Assembly (NCBI RefSeq): GCF_001050135.1
Contig: NZ_CP012040.1
Coordinates: 5,287,001 to 5,351,000, forward strand
Direction: 5' to 3'
Source of the DNA: Cyclobacterium amurskyense
GTDB taxonomy: Bacteria > Bacteroidota > Bacteroidia > Cytophagales > Cyclobacteriaceae
Length of the DNA: 64,000 nucleotides
The notes under the pieces are model-generated. The model saw nothing but the letters and a program-made list of their open reading frames with translations. It made no database searches and had not been told where the DNA came from. Positions 53,135 to 61,997 of this stretch are shown piece by piece; position 1 is the stretch's first letter; every line of letters starts with the position of its first letter. The translations under genes and the position numbers were made by a program.

Positions 53135-54871
53135 ATGGAAAATGCCACTTCAACCCCTGAAAACTTGAAAAAAAAGCCCAAATTAATTTCAGAACGCAAT
53201 TATATTTTTATTCATATTGCTGCGATATTGATCATAATGTTAGCCTCATTGATCTTCATTGTGCCCGGCATGGAATCTACCAACCATACATTTGCCAATG
53301 GATTCGTCATAATTGTTGCCTTGAGTTTTATATACGGATTGGTAGCAAGGCATATCAGTCCGAAGGTTAAGGACAGAAACCCAAATTTCAATCCCTATCA
53401 CACCTTTTTCTTTAGAGGGACCGTTATTCTCTCTATTATTCTGGTCATTTTTGCGGTCCTTGGAGCGCTCTTTGTATATGTAGAGCATGACAACCTCTTC
53501 CAGGCCATAGGGCTTGCCACAACTGTTATATGGATCGCATTGTTTCTGATATACTTTATGTGGTCAGTTTACCATTACAATATTAATTACGGACTTACGG
53601 ACCAGGATTGGCAGCGTATCTATGATTTCAGGGATATGCACAGCAAAGGCATACCCGTTAAACCATCAGATTTGGAAATGCCGGAATACAATCCATATAA
53701 AAGTCAAACTTTTGGTTTACCTCCTGGAACAGTAAGAGGTATGATTGCATTTACGCTTTTAATGGGAGGCATGTCTCTCTTGATCGTCAGCTTTGGCACA
53801 CAGTACACAGGAGTAGATGCAGCTTTATTAAGCCAGCAGTTTGAATTCTTTGAAACCGCCTTCTTAATGATGATTGCCTTTTATTTTGGAGATAAGTCTT
53901 TGAAGTATTTACGGGAAAGATGGACACCTAAACAAGCCGGTAATCAAGACAGCAGCAATGCACAGCCAGGAAATGGCGCATCTGCTACCACCAATCAAAT
54001 AAGCAATACGTCTAGACCTATGGACAATATGGAAATTGACAATGCCTTTTTTGAAATGGAGGACAGAAATTTTTCCATTGAAAATGGGCTTAAGGTTGAG
54101 GAAATGCCAGCAGCTACGCAGCAAAGGGCTATTCTATCAACCTCTTTTGAAACCCAGCCTGAGTTGAGTTTACATAGGGAAGAGTATGTTCAGATAAAGG
54201 ACAATACCAATAGCAAATTGCTTAGCGACATGGACATCAGAATAGCGCTAGATGAACTCGAAGAAAAGGACAACATAAAGGTAAGTTTACCTGTGATAAA
54301 GGCAATTGTGAAAGTTGAATCTGCTGGCCGGGGTCACCTTAGCGATGGAAGAGCAAAGATTTTGTTTGAAGGCCATAAATTCTGGTATTGGCTAAAAAAA
54401 TTCAACAAAGATCCAAAAGCATTGAGTGTAGGCAATGAGGATATTATTTATGAAAAATGGACAAGGTCACATTACAGGGTTGGTATTAAGGAATATGATC
54501 GTTTAGAAAAGGCACGGAAAATTGACCCAAAAGCAGCTGTTTATGCATCTTCATGGGGACTTTTTCAGATTTTAGGTGAAAACCTAGAGCATAATATTAA
54601 ATCCCGAAATTACCAGGGATTTGAAGACTTTGAATCCAAGCAACATGAATCAGAATATTTTCATTTTCTAGACTTTCTTGCCTTTATAAAAATAAAAAAG
54701 GTTCGTGGAAAAACCCTGATAAATTATATTTCTGAAGAAAACGAGGGAAATTATGATTGGGAATCTTTTGCCTATGGCTATAATGGAAGTGGCTATAAGG
54801 CCAATGAATACCATATTAAGATGAAGCATTTCTATGAGCAATTCAAAAATGAGCAAACATGGACAGCTTAA
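53135..54871 (+). CDS. Six-helix membrane protein fused to an N-acetylmuramidase (DUF3380) domain
   Basis: A 578-residue fusion. Membrane helices fall at about 31-48, 52-68, 87-112, 120-142, 205-225 and 233-255. A Gln/Asn/Ser-rich linker follows, then about 390-570 forms the muramidase domain: LPVIKAIVKVESAGRG with the catalytic-type Glu, FEGHKFWYWLKKFN, YASSWGLFQILGENLEHN and SFAYGYNGSGYKANEYHIKM, all typical of DUF3380 endolysins. Positive-inside cues (LKKKPK before helix 1, RERWTPK after helix 6) put the muramidase in the cytoplasm, which is odd for a wall-degrading enzyme. Overlaps the next gene by 13 bases. Confidence 0.82.
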   Translation: MENATSTPENLKKKPKLISERNYIFIHIAAILIIMLASLIFIVPGMESTNHTFANGFVIIVALSFIYGLVARHISPKVKDRNPNFNPYHTFFFRGTVILSIILVIFAVLGALFVYVEHDNLFQAIGLATTVIWIALFLIYFMWSVYHYNINYGLTDQDWQRIYDFRDMHSKGIPVKPSDLEMPEYNPYKSQTFGLPPGTVRGMIAFTLLMGGMSLLIVSFGTQYTGVDAALLSQQFEFFETAFLMMIAFYFGDKSLKYLRERWTPKQAGNQDSSNAQPGNGASATTNQISNTSRPMDNMEIDNAFFEMEDRNFSIENGLKVEEMPAATQQRAILSTSFETQPELSLHREEYVQIKDNTNSKLLSDMDIRIALDELEEKDNIKVSLPVIKAIVKVESAGRGHLSDGRAKILFEGHKFWYWLKKFNKDPKALSVGNEDIIYEKWTRSHYRVGIKEYDRLEKARKIDPKAAVYASSWGLFQILGENLEHNIKSRNYQGFEDFESKQHESEYFHFLDFLAFIKIKKVRGKTLINYISEENEGNYDWESFAYGYNGSGYKANEYHIKMKHFYEQFKNEQTWTA

Positions 54872-55482
54872 AAAAGCGATTGCTTTATATAACCGTCATT
54901 GTCACCATAATCCTCTCGGCTACGGCTTGCAAAAAGGATGACAGGGGCTTGGTCATTGGCAAGATCCAAAGGGCAAGTGATCTTGTTGTAACAGAATTTG
55001 TGGTGGACAAAGTAGTGTTTGGCAGAAAGGAAAAGAACATACTCTTTGTACCTGTCAATGAAGCCTCATTTTTGGCCTATTCAAGGGCCAAAATTAAAAC
55101 CGGCTTAAACTTAGAACGACTAAAAGAAGAAGACATAATTATTGACGGGAATAAAATAACCCTTCACTTACCCACTATAGAAGTAATAAATTTTTCTTAT
55201 CCCCCAGAGGATTTTGTTGAAGATTCATTGGTTTCCAACCCAAAGCGCTTCTTAAACTCAATCAATCTTGAAGATCAGGAGACCTATTTCCGACTAGCGG
55301 AAATGGACATTCGGGATCAACTTCCCTATATGGGCTTGGTTGAGACGAGTCAAAATCATGCACGTAAATTAATGTTTACCTTATTGAAAAGTTTCGCCTT
55401 TGATGAAATTTTTATCCATTTTAAAAGTGATTCATTGAAAATAAGACAAATCAAACTTCCCGACAATTCTTTAAATCCATGA
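54859..55482 (+). CDS. DUF4230-like lipoprotein
   Basis: A 207-residue protein with a lipoprotein signal (ITVIVTIILSATAC, Cys about 24). The mature start GLVIGKIQRASDLVVTEFVV and the following strands match DUF4230. It ends as a helix-strand unit (HARKLMFTLLKSFAFDEIFI). Role unknown. Its ATG lies inside the end of the muramidase gene and its stop overlaps the next ATG by 4 bases, so the three genes are tightly coupled. Confidence 0.8.
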   Translation: MDSLKKRLLYITVIVTIILSATACKKDDRGLVIGKIQRASDLVVTEFVVDKVVFGRKEKNILFVPVNEASFLAYSRAKIKTGLNLERLKEEDIIIDGNKITLHLPTIEVINFSYPPEDFVEDSLVSNPKRFLNSINLEDQETYFRLAEMDIRDQLPYMGLVETSQNHARKLMFTLLKSFAFDEIFIHFKSDSLKIRQIKLPDNSLNP

Positions 55483-57599
55483 TACGTCAAATCCTAGGTA
55501 GTGCACGTCTGATAATTCAAATACTGCTGGTTGTGGCTGCAGTAATTTTGATTTACTCGTGGAATCCAATGAACGTTTTTGGAGGCAAGGCCGAATTGAA
55601 ACCAACTGCAAATATGGTTTCAGAAATAAGGGAAATCGGAGAAATGATCACCGCTGAATACTATGGTGAGGTATTGACTTCCATTGATGAAGTTCAAATT
55701 GATTTTCAAAAAGAACCCGAAATCGCTCAACTGGCAGAGGCAACCTACGATAAAATAGCTGAAGAAATAATAAACCTCAGGAATTTTCACACACTGACTT
55801 TGGAACAGCGGCAAGAGATTGGTGATCCGGAAAAAAAACTTAAAAGAAGGGATAGAAAAAAACTATTAGTAGATAAAGTTGGGAAGAGTAATGTCCTTGA
55901 AAAACTTAAGCACTTGGGTGATTGGGAACAAACAAGCAGATTGGTCTTCTTTGATGAGATAATGACTTATATCTATCTGAAACAAAAAACCAAATCAGAT
56001 GTAATTACAGAGCCATTGAGCGAAAATAGGCTTAGAAAAACATTAGAAAATTGGCATGAGTCTGAAGGTGATAATTCATGGAACGCTGAGTCCTTTACTA
56101 AAGATTATTTTGCGAGTAAATTGTCAGACAGACCACGTAAAGAAGCTAGGAAAAAATTGGCCATGATTGGTAGAGGAACCGTTAAGGCGGGATTTGATTT
56201 TGAAGGTTTACAAAGCCATATGTATTACCTAAATGAGGAAGTTGGAGAGTTACACATCTTCGGTTTAGCTCCTAAAATTCTGAATGCAGACATTAATCCA
56301 TGGTTTATTCCTGAAAAAGGAGTGCCCGGTTTCGATTTACTGACTTACAATGGCAAGGTTGATTTTAAAGACAGTAGAAAAGTTAAAATTTATGCTGTCC
56401 AAAAACTTAAAACCAATGCTATAAAGGCTGGTATAATTGAACAGGCTGAATTAAATGGAGGTCAAACCATCAGTCGACTTATTAACTTACTTACCGAGGT
56501 GGAGGTCAAAAAAGTCATTTTTCACCATGATGAACTCATTGATTTAACCAAGGAAATACTGGAAGATCGCTTCATAAGTTTCGAAGAGGCCTCTTTATTT
56601 GAATACCACATCAAAGCTGAAATAGATAAAATCGACTCCTTAAAACTAGCAACCGAAGACCGATACAATAATCGAAAATTAGCGGAAACAAAGTGGAACA
56701 CCTTGGTACAAATGCTTAAGCAATTACAAACTTGTGAATTTGAGTCTCAAAGTCCGCTATACAATAACTATTCAACTTTATGGTACAGTATTCGAGAAGA
56801 TGGCGTAATTGACAAGGAAGAATGGTTAAGCATTAATGCCCAAATTGGCCATAAGACAACTAAACAAGAACAAATAGAGCAACTTTGGGTAGAAAATGAC
56901 ACTTTACAGTTAAAATCTCAATTCAATGAGGGTCTTTATTATCTTTTTAAAGATTCCATTCCAATAGGTCAGTACATTGCTGATACTTTACCTTTAGCTG
57001 AATGGAATGAAAAAATCGCAAATGATACAATGCTCTCTGTAAAAGAAATCACCTTTTTGTCTGAAGATACGATAGCCTATCAATACTTTGATCTGGATAA
57101 TGAAAGAAGGCAAGAACTATTACATAGGATAGGTCTGGAGAAATTCCAACCTCAAGATTGGCAAGAGTGGATTGCAAATAAAGAAAGTGTCCAAAAAATT
57201 ACTAAAGCAGATACCATAAAAGTTCTTAAAGCCCATCCTTCCCAGTTTTGGGTGGTCAATAAAAACGAACCTGAGCAAATATTTAAGATTAATATTCCGT
57301 TGGAAAATTTAACCTATCCCCTCTTATTAGGGTTACAGGAGAACAAGAATGGCAAAACGAACCTGGAAATTGGGAATCTCATTATTTTCAAATCATCGAA
57401 TAATTATTTGAAAGAAATTGATAATCCGAATCATTCAAGCGATTTGTCTCAAGATCAGCTTAAAACACTTGAAACCCATTTAATTAAACTGTATACAGAA
57501 TATAATGCCTACCATAACCGAGATTTTCTAACAAAGGCCAATCGATGGTTTACAAGTAAAATGGAAAGCAAATCTGGTATTCTAGACAAATTCAAATAA
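55479..57599 (+). CDS. Large membrane-anchored protein with a DUF4230-like start
   Basis: A 706-residue protein with one N-terminal membrane helix (about 10-27, LIIQILLVVAAVILIYSW). Residues 44-70 (MVSEIREIGEMITAEYYGEV) repeat the DUF4230 opening of the gene before it, so the two share an N-terminal module. The remainder is helical and charged, with long candidate coiled stretches. No catalytic motif is recognised. It ends the operon, followed by MITE copy D. Confidence 0.7.
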   Translation: MIRQILGSARLIIQILLVVAAVILIYSWNPMNVFGGKAELKPTANMVSEIREIGEMITAEYYGEVLTSIDEVQIDFQKEPEIAQLAEATYDKIAEEIINLRNFHTLTLEQRQEIGDPEKKLKRRDRKKLLVDKVGKSNVLEKLKHLGDWEQTSRLVFFDEIMTYIYLKQKTKSDVITEPLSENRLRKTLENWHESEGDNSWNAESFTKDYFASKLSDRPRKEARKKLAMIGRGTVKAGFDFEGLQSHMYYLNEEVGELHIFGLAPKILNADINPWFIPEKGVPGFDLLTYNGKVDFKDSRKVKIYAVQKLKTNAIKAGIIEQAELNGGQTISRLINLLTEVEVKKVIFHHDELIDLTKEILEDRFISFEEASLFEYHIKAEIDKIDSLKLATEDRYNNRKLAETKWNTLVQMLKQLQTCEFESQSPLYNNYSTLWYSIREDGVIDKEEWLSINAQIGHKTTKQEQIEQLWVENDTLQLKSQFNEGLYYLFKDSIPIGQYIADTLPLAEWNEKIANDTMLSVKEITFLSEDTIAYQYFDLDNERRQELLHRIGLEKFQPQDWQEWIANKESVQKITKADTIKVLKAHPSQFWVVNKNEPEQIFKINIPLENLTYPLLLGLQENKNGKTNLEIGNLIIFKSSNNYLKEIDNPNHSSDLSQDQLKTLETHLIKLYTEYNAYHNRDFLTKANRWFTSKMESKSGILDKFK

Positions 57600-57662
57600 T
57601 AGTAAGCCATCTACTCGCCTCCAAATGAGATGATACAAAGTCCTTCTCTAATGTCTCCTTCT

Positions 57663-57777
57663 AACTAGGGTGAAATAGGATTTCTCCATCCTGACATAAG
57701 TCATGGGTAAAGCCTGTCCCCTGTTTATGGGAAGCGACTTCAGCCCATTATAGATTGTCTATTGCCTATTTCGGGTT
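57663..57777. repeat. MITE copy D, internally deleted
   Basis: A 115-bp remnant. It keeps a damaged left end (AACTAGGGTGAAATAGGATTTCTCC), the degraded palindrome module (CCTGACATAAGTCATGG), the GCCTGTCCCCTGTTTA segment and a good right end (TATTGCCTATTTCGGGTT). The central 90 bases are missing. Confidence 0.75.
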
Positions 57778-57828
57778 ATAATTGGTATAAAGCAGGGCTT
57801 AAGACTGATAGAGAAGTAATGTAATCAC

Positions 57829-57886
57829 AAAAAAAATAGAACCGTATTGGACTTCACTATAGAGATACTAAAATGAAGTCCAATAC
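57829..57886 (-). terminator. Terminator of the GMC oxidoreductase operon
   Basis: A perfect 13-bp stem GTATTGGACTTCA/TGAAGTCCAATAC (57844-57856 with 57874-57886) with a 17-base loop. On the minus strand it is followed, after seven bases, by eight T's. It lies about 40 bases past the GMC gene stop. Confidence 0.72.
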
Positions 57887-57928
57887 AGCAAAATTGAATA
57901 AGCCTATTAATGAAAGATAGAGGCCTAT

Positions 57929-60268
57929 TTAAAGTTTAAAATAAGTTTCGAACACATTTCCAGCAAAGAATTTACCGAAAGTCCCGATCGCTCTTCGCCC
58001 CTCCTCTTTACTTGTTGGATGCAGGGCTTTAACAGTCCTTAATTGCTTGAGAAGGTCCGTCACTTTTATTACCAATTTCCCTTTACCGAGAATGATTCCA
58101 TCAGTTGTAGTTCCTTTGTATAAAGTAATGAAAAGTGTAGTAGTATCCTTCCAGGCATCTACCACAATATCATTTTTAATTTCTTTAAATCCGTCGAAAT
58201 AATATTCCTGTCCTGTAGGGCTTATGAGTTGTGCGCTATAATTCATGCGCTTCTTTTTTTCATCACCTTCATCCTGAACAAACAAATTAAACACTCCATT
58301 GTAAGCGGAGAGTGGCTCCTGACTAATTGAAGGAGCAATCATATTCCCTATCATCTTACCAGCATGGGACGCATCAGCCACGAAAGCATCAATATCATCA
58401 GTTTGTATGGTTAGGGTAAACTCAAAAGTATTGTTCTCTAACTTCCCTATTTCGAATCCTTTTTCATAATCCACTGATTCACCTAATCCTATATATCCTT
58501 TCATGGTTTCGGTAAATTGCACTCCAGTTCCGGAGACCTGTTCTCCTACAGAATTGGGAGCAGTTTCATAACCATAGCTCAGATTTAATCCTTTTTCCTC
58601 AGCAATAAGCTTACAGCTCCTCTCTGCCAAGGCACTTATGGTTAAGAGTGGGTTAGTGCCCACCGGTCGAGGGATAATTGCCCCATCCAGAATGTACAAG
58701 CCTTCGTGAAGTGTGTTGCCATTTTCGCCGTCAAAGACTTGTCCTTTATGGTCCACAACCCCTTTATCAGCGCTATCCCCCATGCCACATCCACCCAGAG
58801 GGTGAACAGTTACTAGGTCATAGTTCATCAAGTTGTTCCAAGTTGGGTTGGGTATTTTTGTACCGCCAAGAGCCTGTGTGGCACTGAACATTTCTCCGTT
58901 TACCTTATTAAAAATCTCTTGTTTGCCTACACCTTCCCAGTTGAGTGACATTTTGCCCTCCTGATCCATTTTCATAGTTCCATTTCCATCATCATGGGTC
59001 ATGACAAGGTAAATTTGTGTATGGGCAACCGCTCCATGAAAAGCCCCAAGAAACAAGCTTCTAAATTCTCTGTATTTTTCTTTGAAATAGTCTTTTATCC
59101 CTCTGTCTGTATCTTTACCAGCCAACCTTGAAAAGGCAATCAATGCTTTGGGCATAAGACTCCTTATCGGTCCGGGAACAGTACCCTCTTCCAAGGTCAT
59201 GCCATCTTCTAGGTCCTCTCGCTCCCGAAGATCAATAACACTGGTTATACAGGGGCCTACGTTAGCAATACTATCAGTACCTTTTTTTCCTAAGCCAATC
59301 CCGTTGATTCTTTCATCATTATTATAGCCAAAACCCAACACATCGCCATTTCCTGTGAACCGCATCCCCAATCTTTTGGAAACTTTCAATCCCATTTTTG
59401 CTGAACGAAACAATATTTCAGTGGAGCCCAAAGAACCGGCACTGAGGATCACATTTTTTGCTTTAATAAACAAAAGCGGTGCATCAAAATTATCTCTACC
59501 TATGCCTATTGGGTGGTAAAACACTTGCCAGTACGCTTGAAACTTTTTGACGTACCTGACATTTATTGAGGTGAAAATTTCAGCCCCATGATTGTAAGCA
59601 TCAGGCAGGTAATTCATTGCCGTAGTATTTTTTGCTCCCACGTTACAACCTGTTACACAGTCCCCACAGTTGGTGCACTTTGCTTGTTTGACACCGACAT
59701 GGTTGGTTTTATTTTCGAAATTCACATTGATATCCAGAAGTCGAAATGGTGCGGACATATAATCAGCAGATTTCCGCATGGCTTCGGTTTTTTTGAGTAT
59801 TGGGTAGCCCCCCTTATTTTCTGGATAAGGATTGGGTTTAAGCATGTCCCAGGCTCTGTTTACTCCCTCCTCAAAAGAAGCCAGGTCTTGCCTAATCGCC
59901 TCGGGCCACATTTTGTCCTGCATTACCCGTTCTTCTGGCTTAATAGATACGTTTGCATTTACCAAAGAGGTCCCTCCCAGGCCACAGCCTTTGAATACAT
60001 TAATACCATTCCCCATAGTGAATTCATACAGCCCATTGTTTTCAAGACTGGAAGATTTTCCACGGACAAAATTCATTTCTTTCGAAGCGTCCAATAAGGT
60101 GTCAGGGAATTCTCCGGGTAAAAATTCTTTTCCTTTTTCCAACAGGCAAACAGATTGTCCCGTTCGGCCCATCCTTGATGCAGCGATACTACCACCATAT
60201 CCTGACCCTATGACTACAAAATCATATTCAGGCTTAATGCTGGTTAGGGGTTTAGCTAGTTTCTTCAT
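57929..60268 (-). CDS. GMC-family oxidoreductase with ferredoxin-like motif and extra C-terminal domain
   Basis: A 779-residue FAD enzyme of the cholesterol-oxidase-like branch. FAD-binding VVIGSGYGGSIAASRM (about 18-33); a CTNCGDCVTGC motif at Cys198, Cys201, Cys204 and Cys208 like a [4Fe-4S] site; and the C-terminal active-site pair in VHPLGGCGMG and GTNPLLTISALAERS. No signal peptide. After about residue 560 comes a further domain of some 210 residues (for example VFNLFVQDEGDEKKKRMNYS and GTTTDGIILGKGKLVIKVTD), unlike the GMC fold and similar in style to the C-terminal domain of the patatin gene upstream. Substrate unknown; a sterol or lipid alcohol is plausible. Confidence 0.85.
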   Translation of the reverse strand: MKKLAKPLTSIKPEYDFVVIGSGYGGSIAASRMGRTGQSVCLLEKGKEFLPGEFPDTLLDASKEMNFVRGKSSSLENNGLYEFTMGNGINVFKGCGLGGTSLVNANVSIKPEERVMQDKMWPEAIRQDLASFEEGVNRAWDMLKPNPYPENKGGYPILKKTEAMRKSADYMSAPFRLLDINVNFENKTNHVGVKQAKCTNCGDCVTGCNVGAKNTTAMNYLPDAYNHGAEIFTSINVRYVKKFQAYWQVFYHPIGIGRDNFDAPLLFIKAKNVILSAGSLGSTEILFRSAKMGLKVSKRLGMRFTGNGDVLGFGYNNDERINGIGLGKKGTDSIANVGPCITSVIDLREREDLEDGMTLEEGTVPGPIRSLMPKALIAFSRLAGKDTDRGIKDYFKEKYREFRSLFLGAFHGAVAHTQIYLVMTHDDGNGTMKMDQEGKMSLNWEGVGKQEIFNKVNGEMFSATQALGGTKIPNPTWNNLMNYDLVTVHPLGGCGMGDSADKGVVDHKGQVFDGENGNTLHEGLYILDGAIIPRPVGTNPLLTISALAERSCKLIAEEKGLNLSYGYETAPNSVGEQVSGTGVQFTETMKGYIGLGESVDYEKGFEIGKLENNTFEFTLTIQTDDIDAFVADASHAGKMIGNMIAPSISQEPLSAYNGVFNLFVQDEGDEKKKRMNYSAQLISPTGQEYYFDGFKEIKNDIVVDAWKDTTTLFITLYKGTTTDGIILGKGKLVIKVTDLLKQLRTVKALHPTSKEEGRRAIGTFGKFFAGNVFETYFKL

Positions 60269-61994
60269 TTTTTATAAATATAGGATCCTCTATCAGTTCA
60301 TAATTAATTGGCCCACCTTCAAATCGTGGATTATCATTAATGCTAAACTCTTTCCAATTGGTAACCACTTTCTTCACTCCAATGGGGTAAATGGTAAGTC
60401 CCTCCTTGTTAACTGAAATTCGCAAAAAGTTTTTATATCCCTCCCATCTATAAGAAGAGGAAGCTTCTGTTATGTGGTTCTTCAACAGCACAATGCTAAT
60501 TGTCAAATAAAGACCGAAAATAAAGCTACTAATTAAGCCTCCAACAAGCACCATTTCAGCAAAAAACAACAATACTTGCCCTCCTTCATTGACATTATTT
60601 ATCCACGGAATATTATTTAGGTTATTATAGGAAAAAAGCCAAAGGAGAAAATAAAAATTGACCAACTGCAATAGCCCATGAATACCACCAGCAATATAAT
60701 TGAGCTTTTTCTTTCCAGAACTAGTATCTGTGAACAATACTATTCCTATTAACAATAAAAGGTTAAGAAATAAAGCTGAAGGAAAGTGAAACAAAGTATT
60801 TGTAATTATTCCCAGTATTTCTGATAATTCACCCTTAAACAAATTGTGTTTTGCCAGGCTTTCCATTATTGTGGAATCATTAGATAACTTCGTTTGAAGT
60901 ATCCACGTAGTAAAGACATGGTAAATACCGAAGAACAGGAGCATTGTACGGCTAAAGAAAGGAAAGAGTAGGTTCAACAAACTTAATTTGACTGAACTTT
61001 CCTTTGGTGGGTAGGTCTTTTTTAGTTCGGCCTTTCTTTCATGAATTCCTTTTAATTCTTCCTTTAAGGTATGCGTAGGATGCATAAAGGCACCTCCTCC
61101 TCCTGCGGTTATAAATTGAGAAGGTCGAGAATCATCCTTTACCGTTTCGTACCTTGCATAATGGTGCAAATCCCCTGTTAAAATTGCTTCTATACTTATG
61201 TTCTTGTTTTTTTCTTTATAGTCTTCATCCTTTTTACCATAAAGAACCTTATCAATAAAAAATTGCAGCCGATCAAAGGAATCATTTTTTATATCGAATG
61301 ATTTATAAACCCAGGACGGTTCGGATGTACATAATATGATCTTACTATTGGGTTTAAAATATTCTTTAGCTATTTCTTTAAAATAGCATATTTGAGGAAA
61401 ATCAATGTCTGCGTTCAGCTGTATATCAATTGCTATCACCCAATAATCATAGGGCAATTTGAGCGCAAAATAACTTCTATGTTGTTGTGTTTTCCAATTC
61501 CCTAGGGAACGCTTTTGGGTGAAAAGTCTTAAAAAATTGGTTAACCCATCGTACCAATCATGGTTTCCAGGAATAGCAAAAACATCTGGTCTGTTCTTAT
61601 CATTTTCATTTTTAGGAAAAGCAGCGGTGTAAGGACCTCTCAGTCTATTGTCATACTCAATGTTCTCTGGAGTAGGATAAACTTCGTCTCCACCCATAAG
61701 TAGAATATCTCCTCTTTTTAGTGATTTTCCTCGAAGTGAAAGTTCCTCTCTGGCCAACAATTGGGCCATAGTAAAAGTGGAATTAAAACCATCTCCGAGG
61801 TCTGAAATATAATCTAACCACAATTCTTCGTTTTGAGAATAATCAAAGGGCTTACAATCTTGATCGAGTGCGGCCTGAAGCTCTCTTCTGTCTGCAAAAT
61901 TACCAAAAACCGAAGACAACACTGTTTTGACACTCGTGAAAGCCAACTGCTTTGGGTCATACCAATTGACCATTGGTTTTCTCTCAAACTTCAT
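60252..61994 (-). CDS. Membrane metallophosphoesterase
   Basis: A 580-residue protein. The calcineurin-like catalytic domain (about 40-310) has the five metal motifs: YISDLGDGF, MGGDEVYP, PGNHDWYDGL, ILCTSEPSW and ILTGDLHHYARY. The C-terminal half has about five membrane helices (FPFFSRTMLLFFGIYHVF, FPSALFLNLLLLIGIVLF, and others). The catalytic domain is expected in the cytoplasm or facing the membrane. It overlaps the GMC gene by 17 bases and follows the patatin gene by 3, so the three form one unit. Substrate unknown. Confidence 0.83.
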   Translation of the reverse strand: MKFERKPMVNWYDPKQLAFTSVKTVLSSVFGNFADRRELQAALDQDCKPFDYSQNEELWLDYISDLGDGFNSTFTMAQLLAREELSLRGKSLKRGDILLMGGDEVYPTPENIEYDNRLRGPYTAAFPKNENDKNRPDVFAIPGNHDWYDGLTNFLRLFTQKRSLGNWKTQQHRSYFALKLPYDYWVIAIDIQLNADIDFPQICYFKEIAKEYFKPNSKIILCTSEPSWVYKSFDIKNDSFDRLQFFIDKVLYGKKDEDYKEKNKNISIEAILTGDLHHYARYETVKDDSRPSQFITAGGGGAFMHPTHTLKEELKGIHERKAELKKTYPPKESSVKLSLLNLLFPFFSRTMLLFFGIYHVFTTWILQTKLSNDSTIMESLAKHNLFKGELSEILGIITNTLFHFPSALFLNLLLLIGIVLFTDTSSGKKKLNYIAGGIHGLLQLVNFYFLLWLFSYNNLNNIPWINNVNEGGQVLLFFAEMVLVGGLISSFIFGLYLTISIVLLKNHITEASSSYRWEGYKNFLRISVNKEGLTIYPIGVKKVVTNWKEFSINDNPRFEGGPINYELIEDPIFIKNEETS

Positions 61995-61997
61995 TTT

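Larger units (their letters stand above)
57600..57928. other. Convergent intergenic region
   Basis: About 330 bases between the DUF4230 gene (plus) and the GMC oxidoreductase gene (minus). It holds the truncated MITE copy D and a strong minus-strand terminator, both listed separately. Confidence 0.6.

Noticed and set aside
52288..57599. Treating the DUF5675/muramidase operon as a prophage remnant
   Set aside because: No capsid, tail, terminase or integrase gene is near, the gene order is clean and all four genes are intact.
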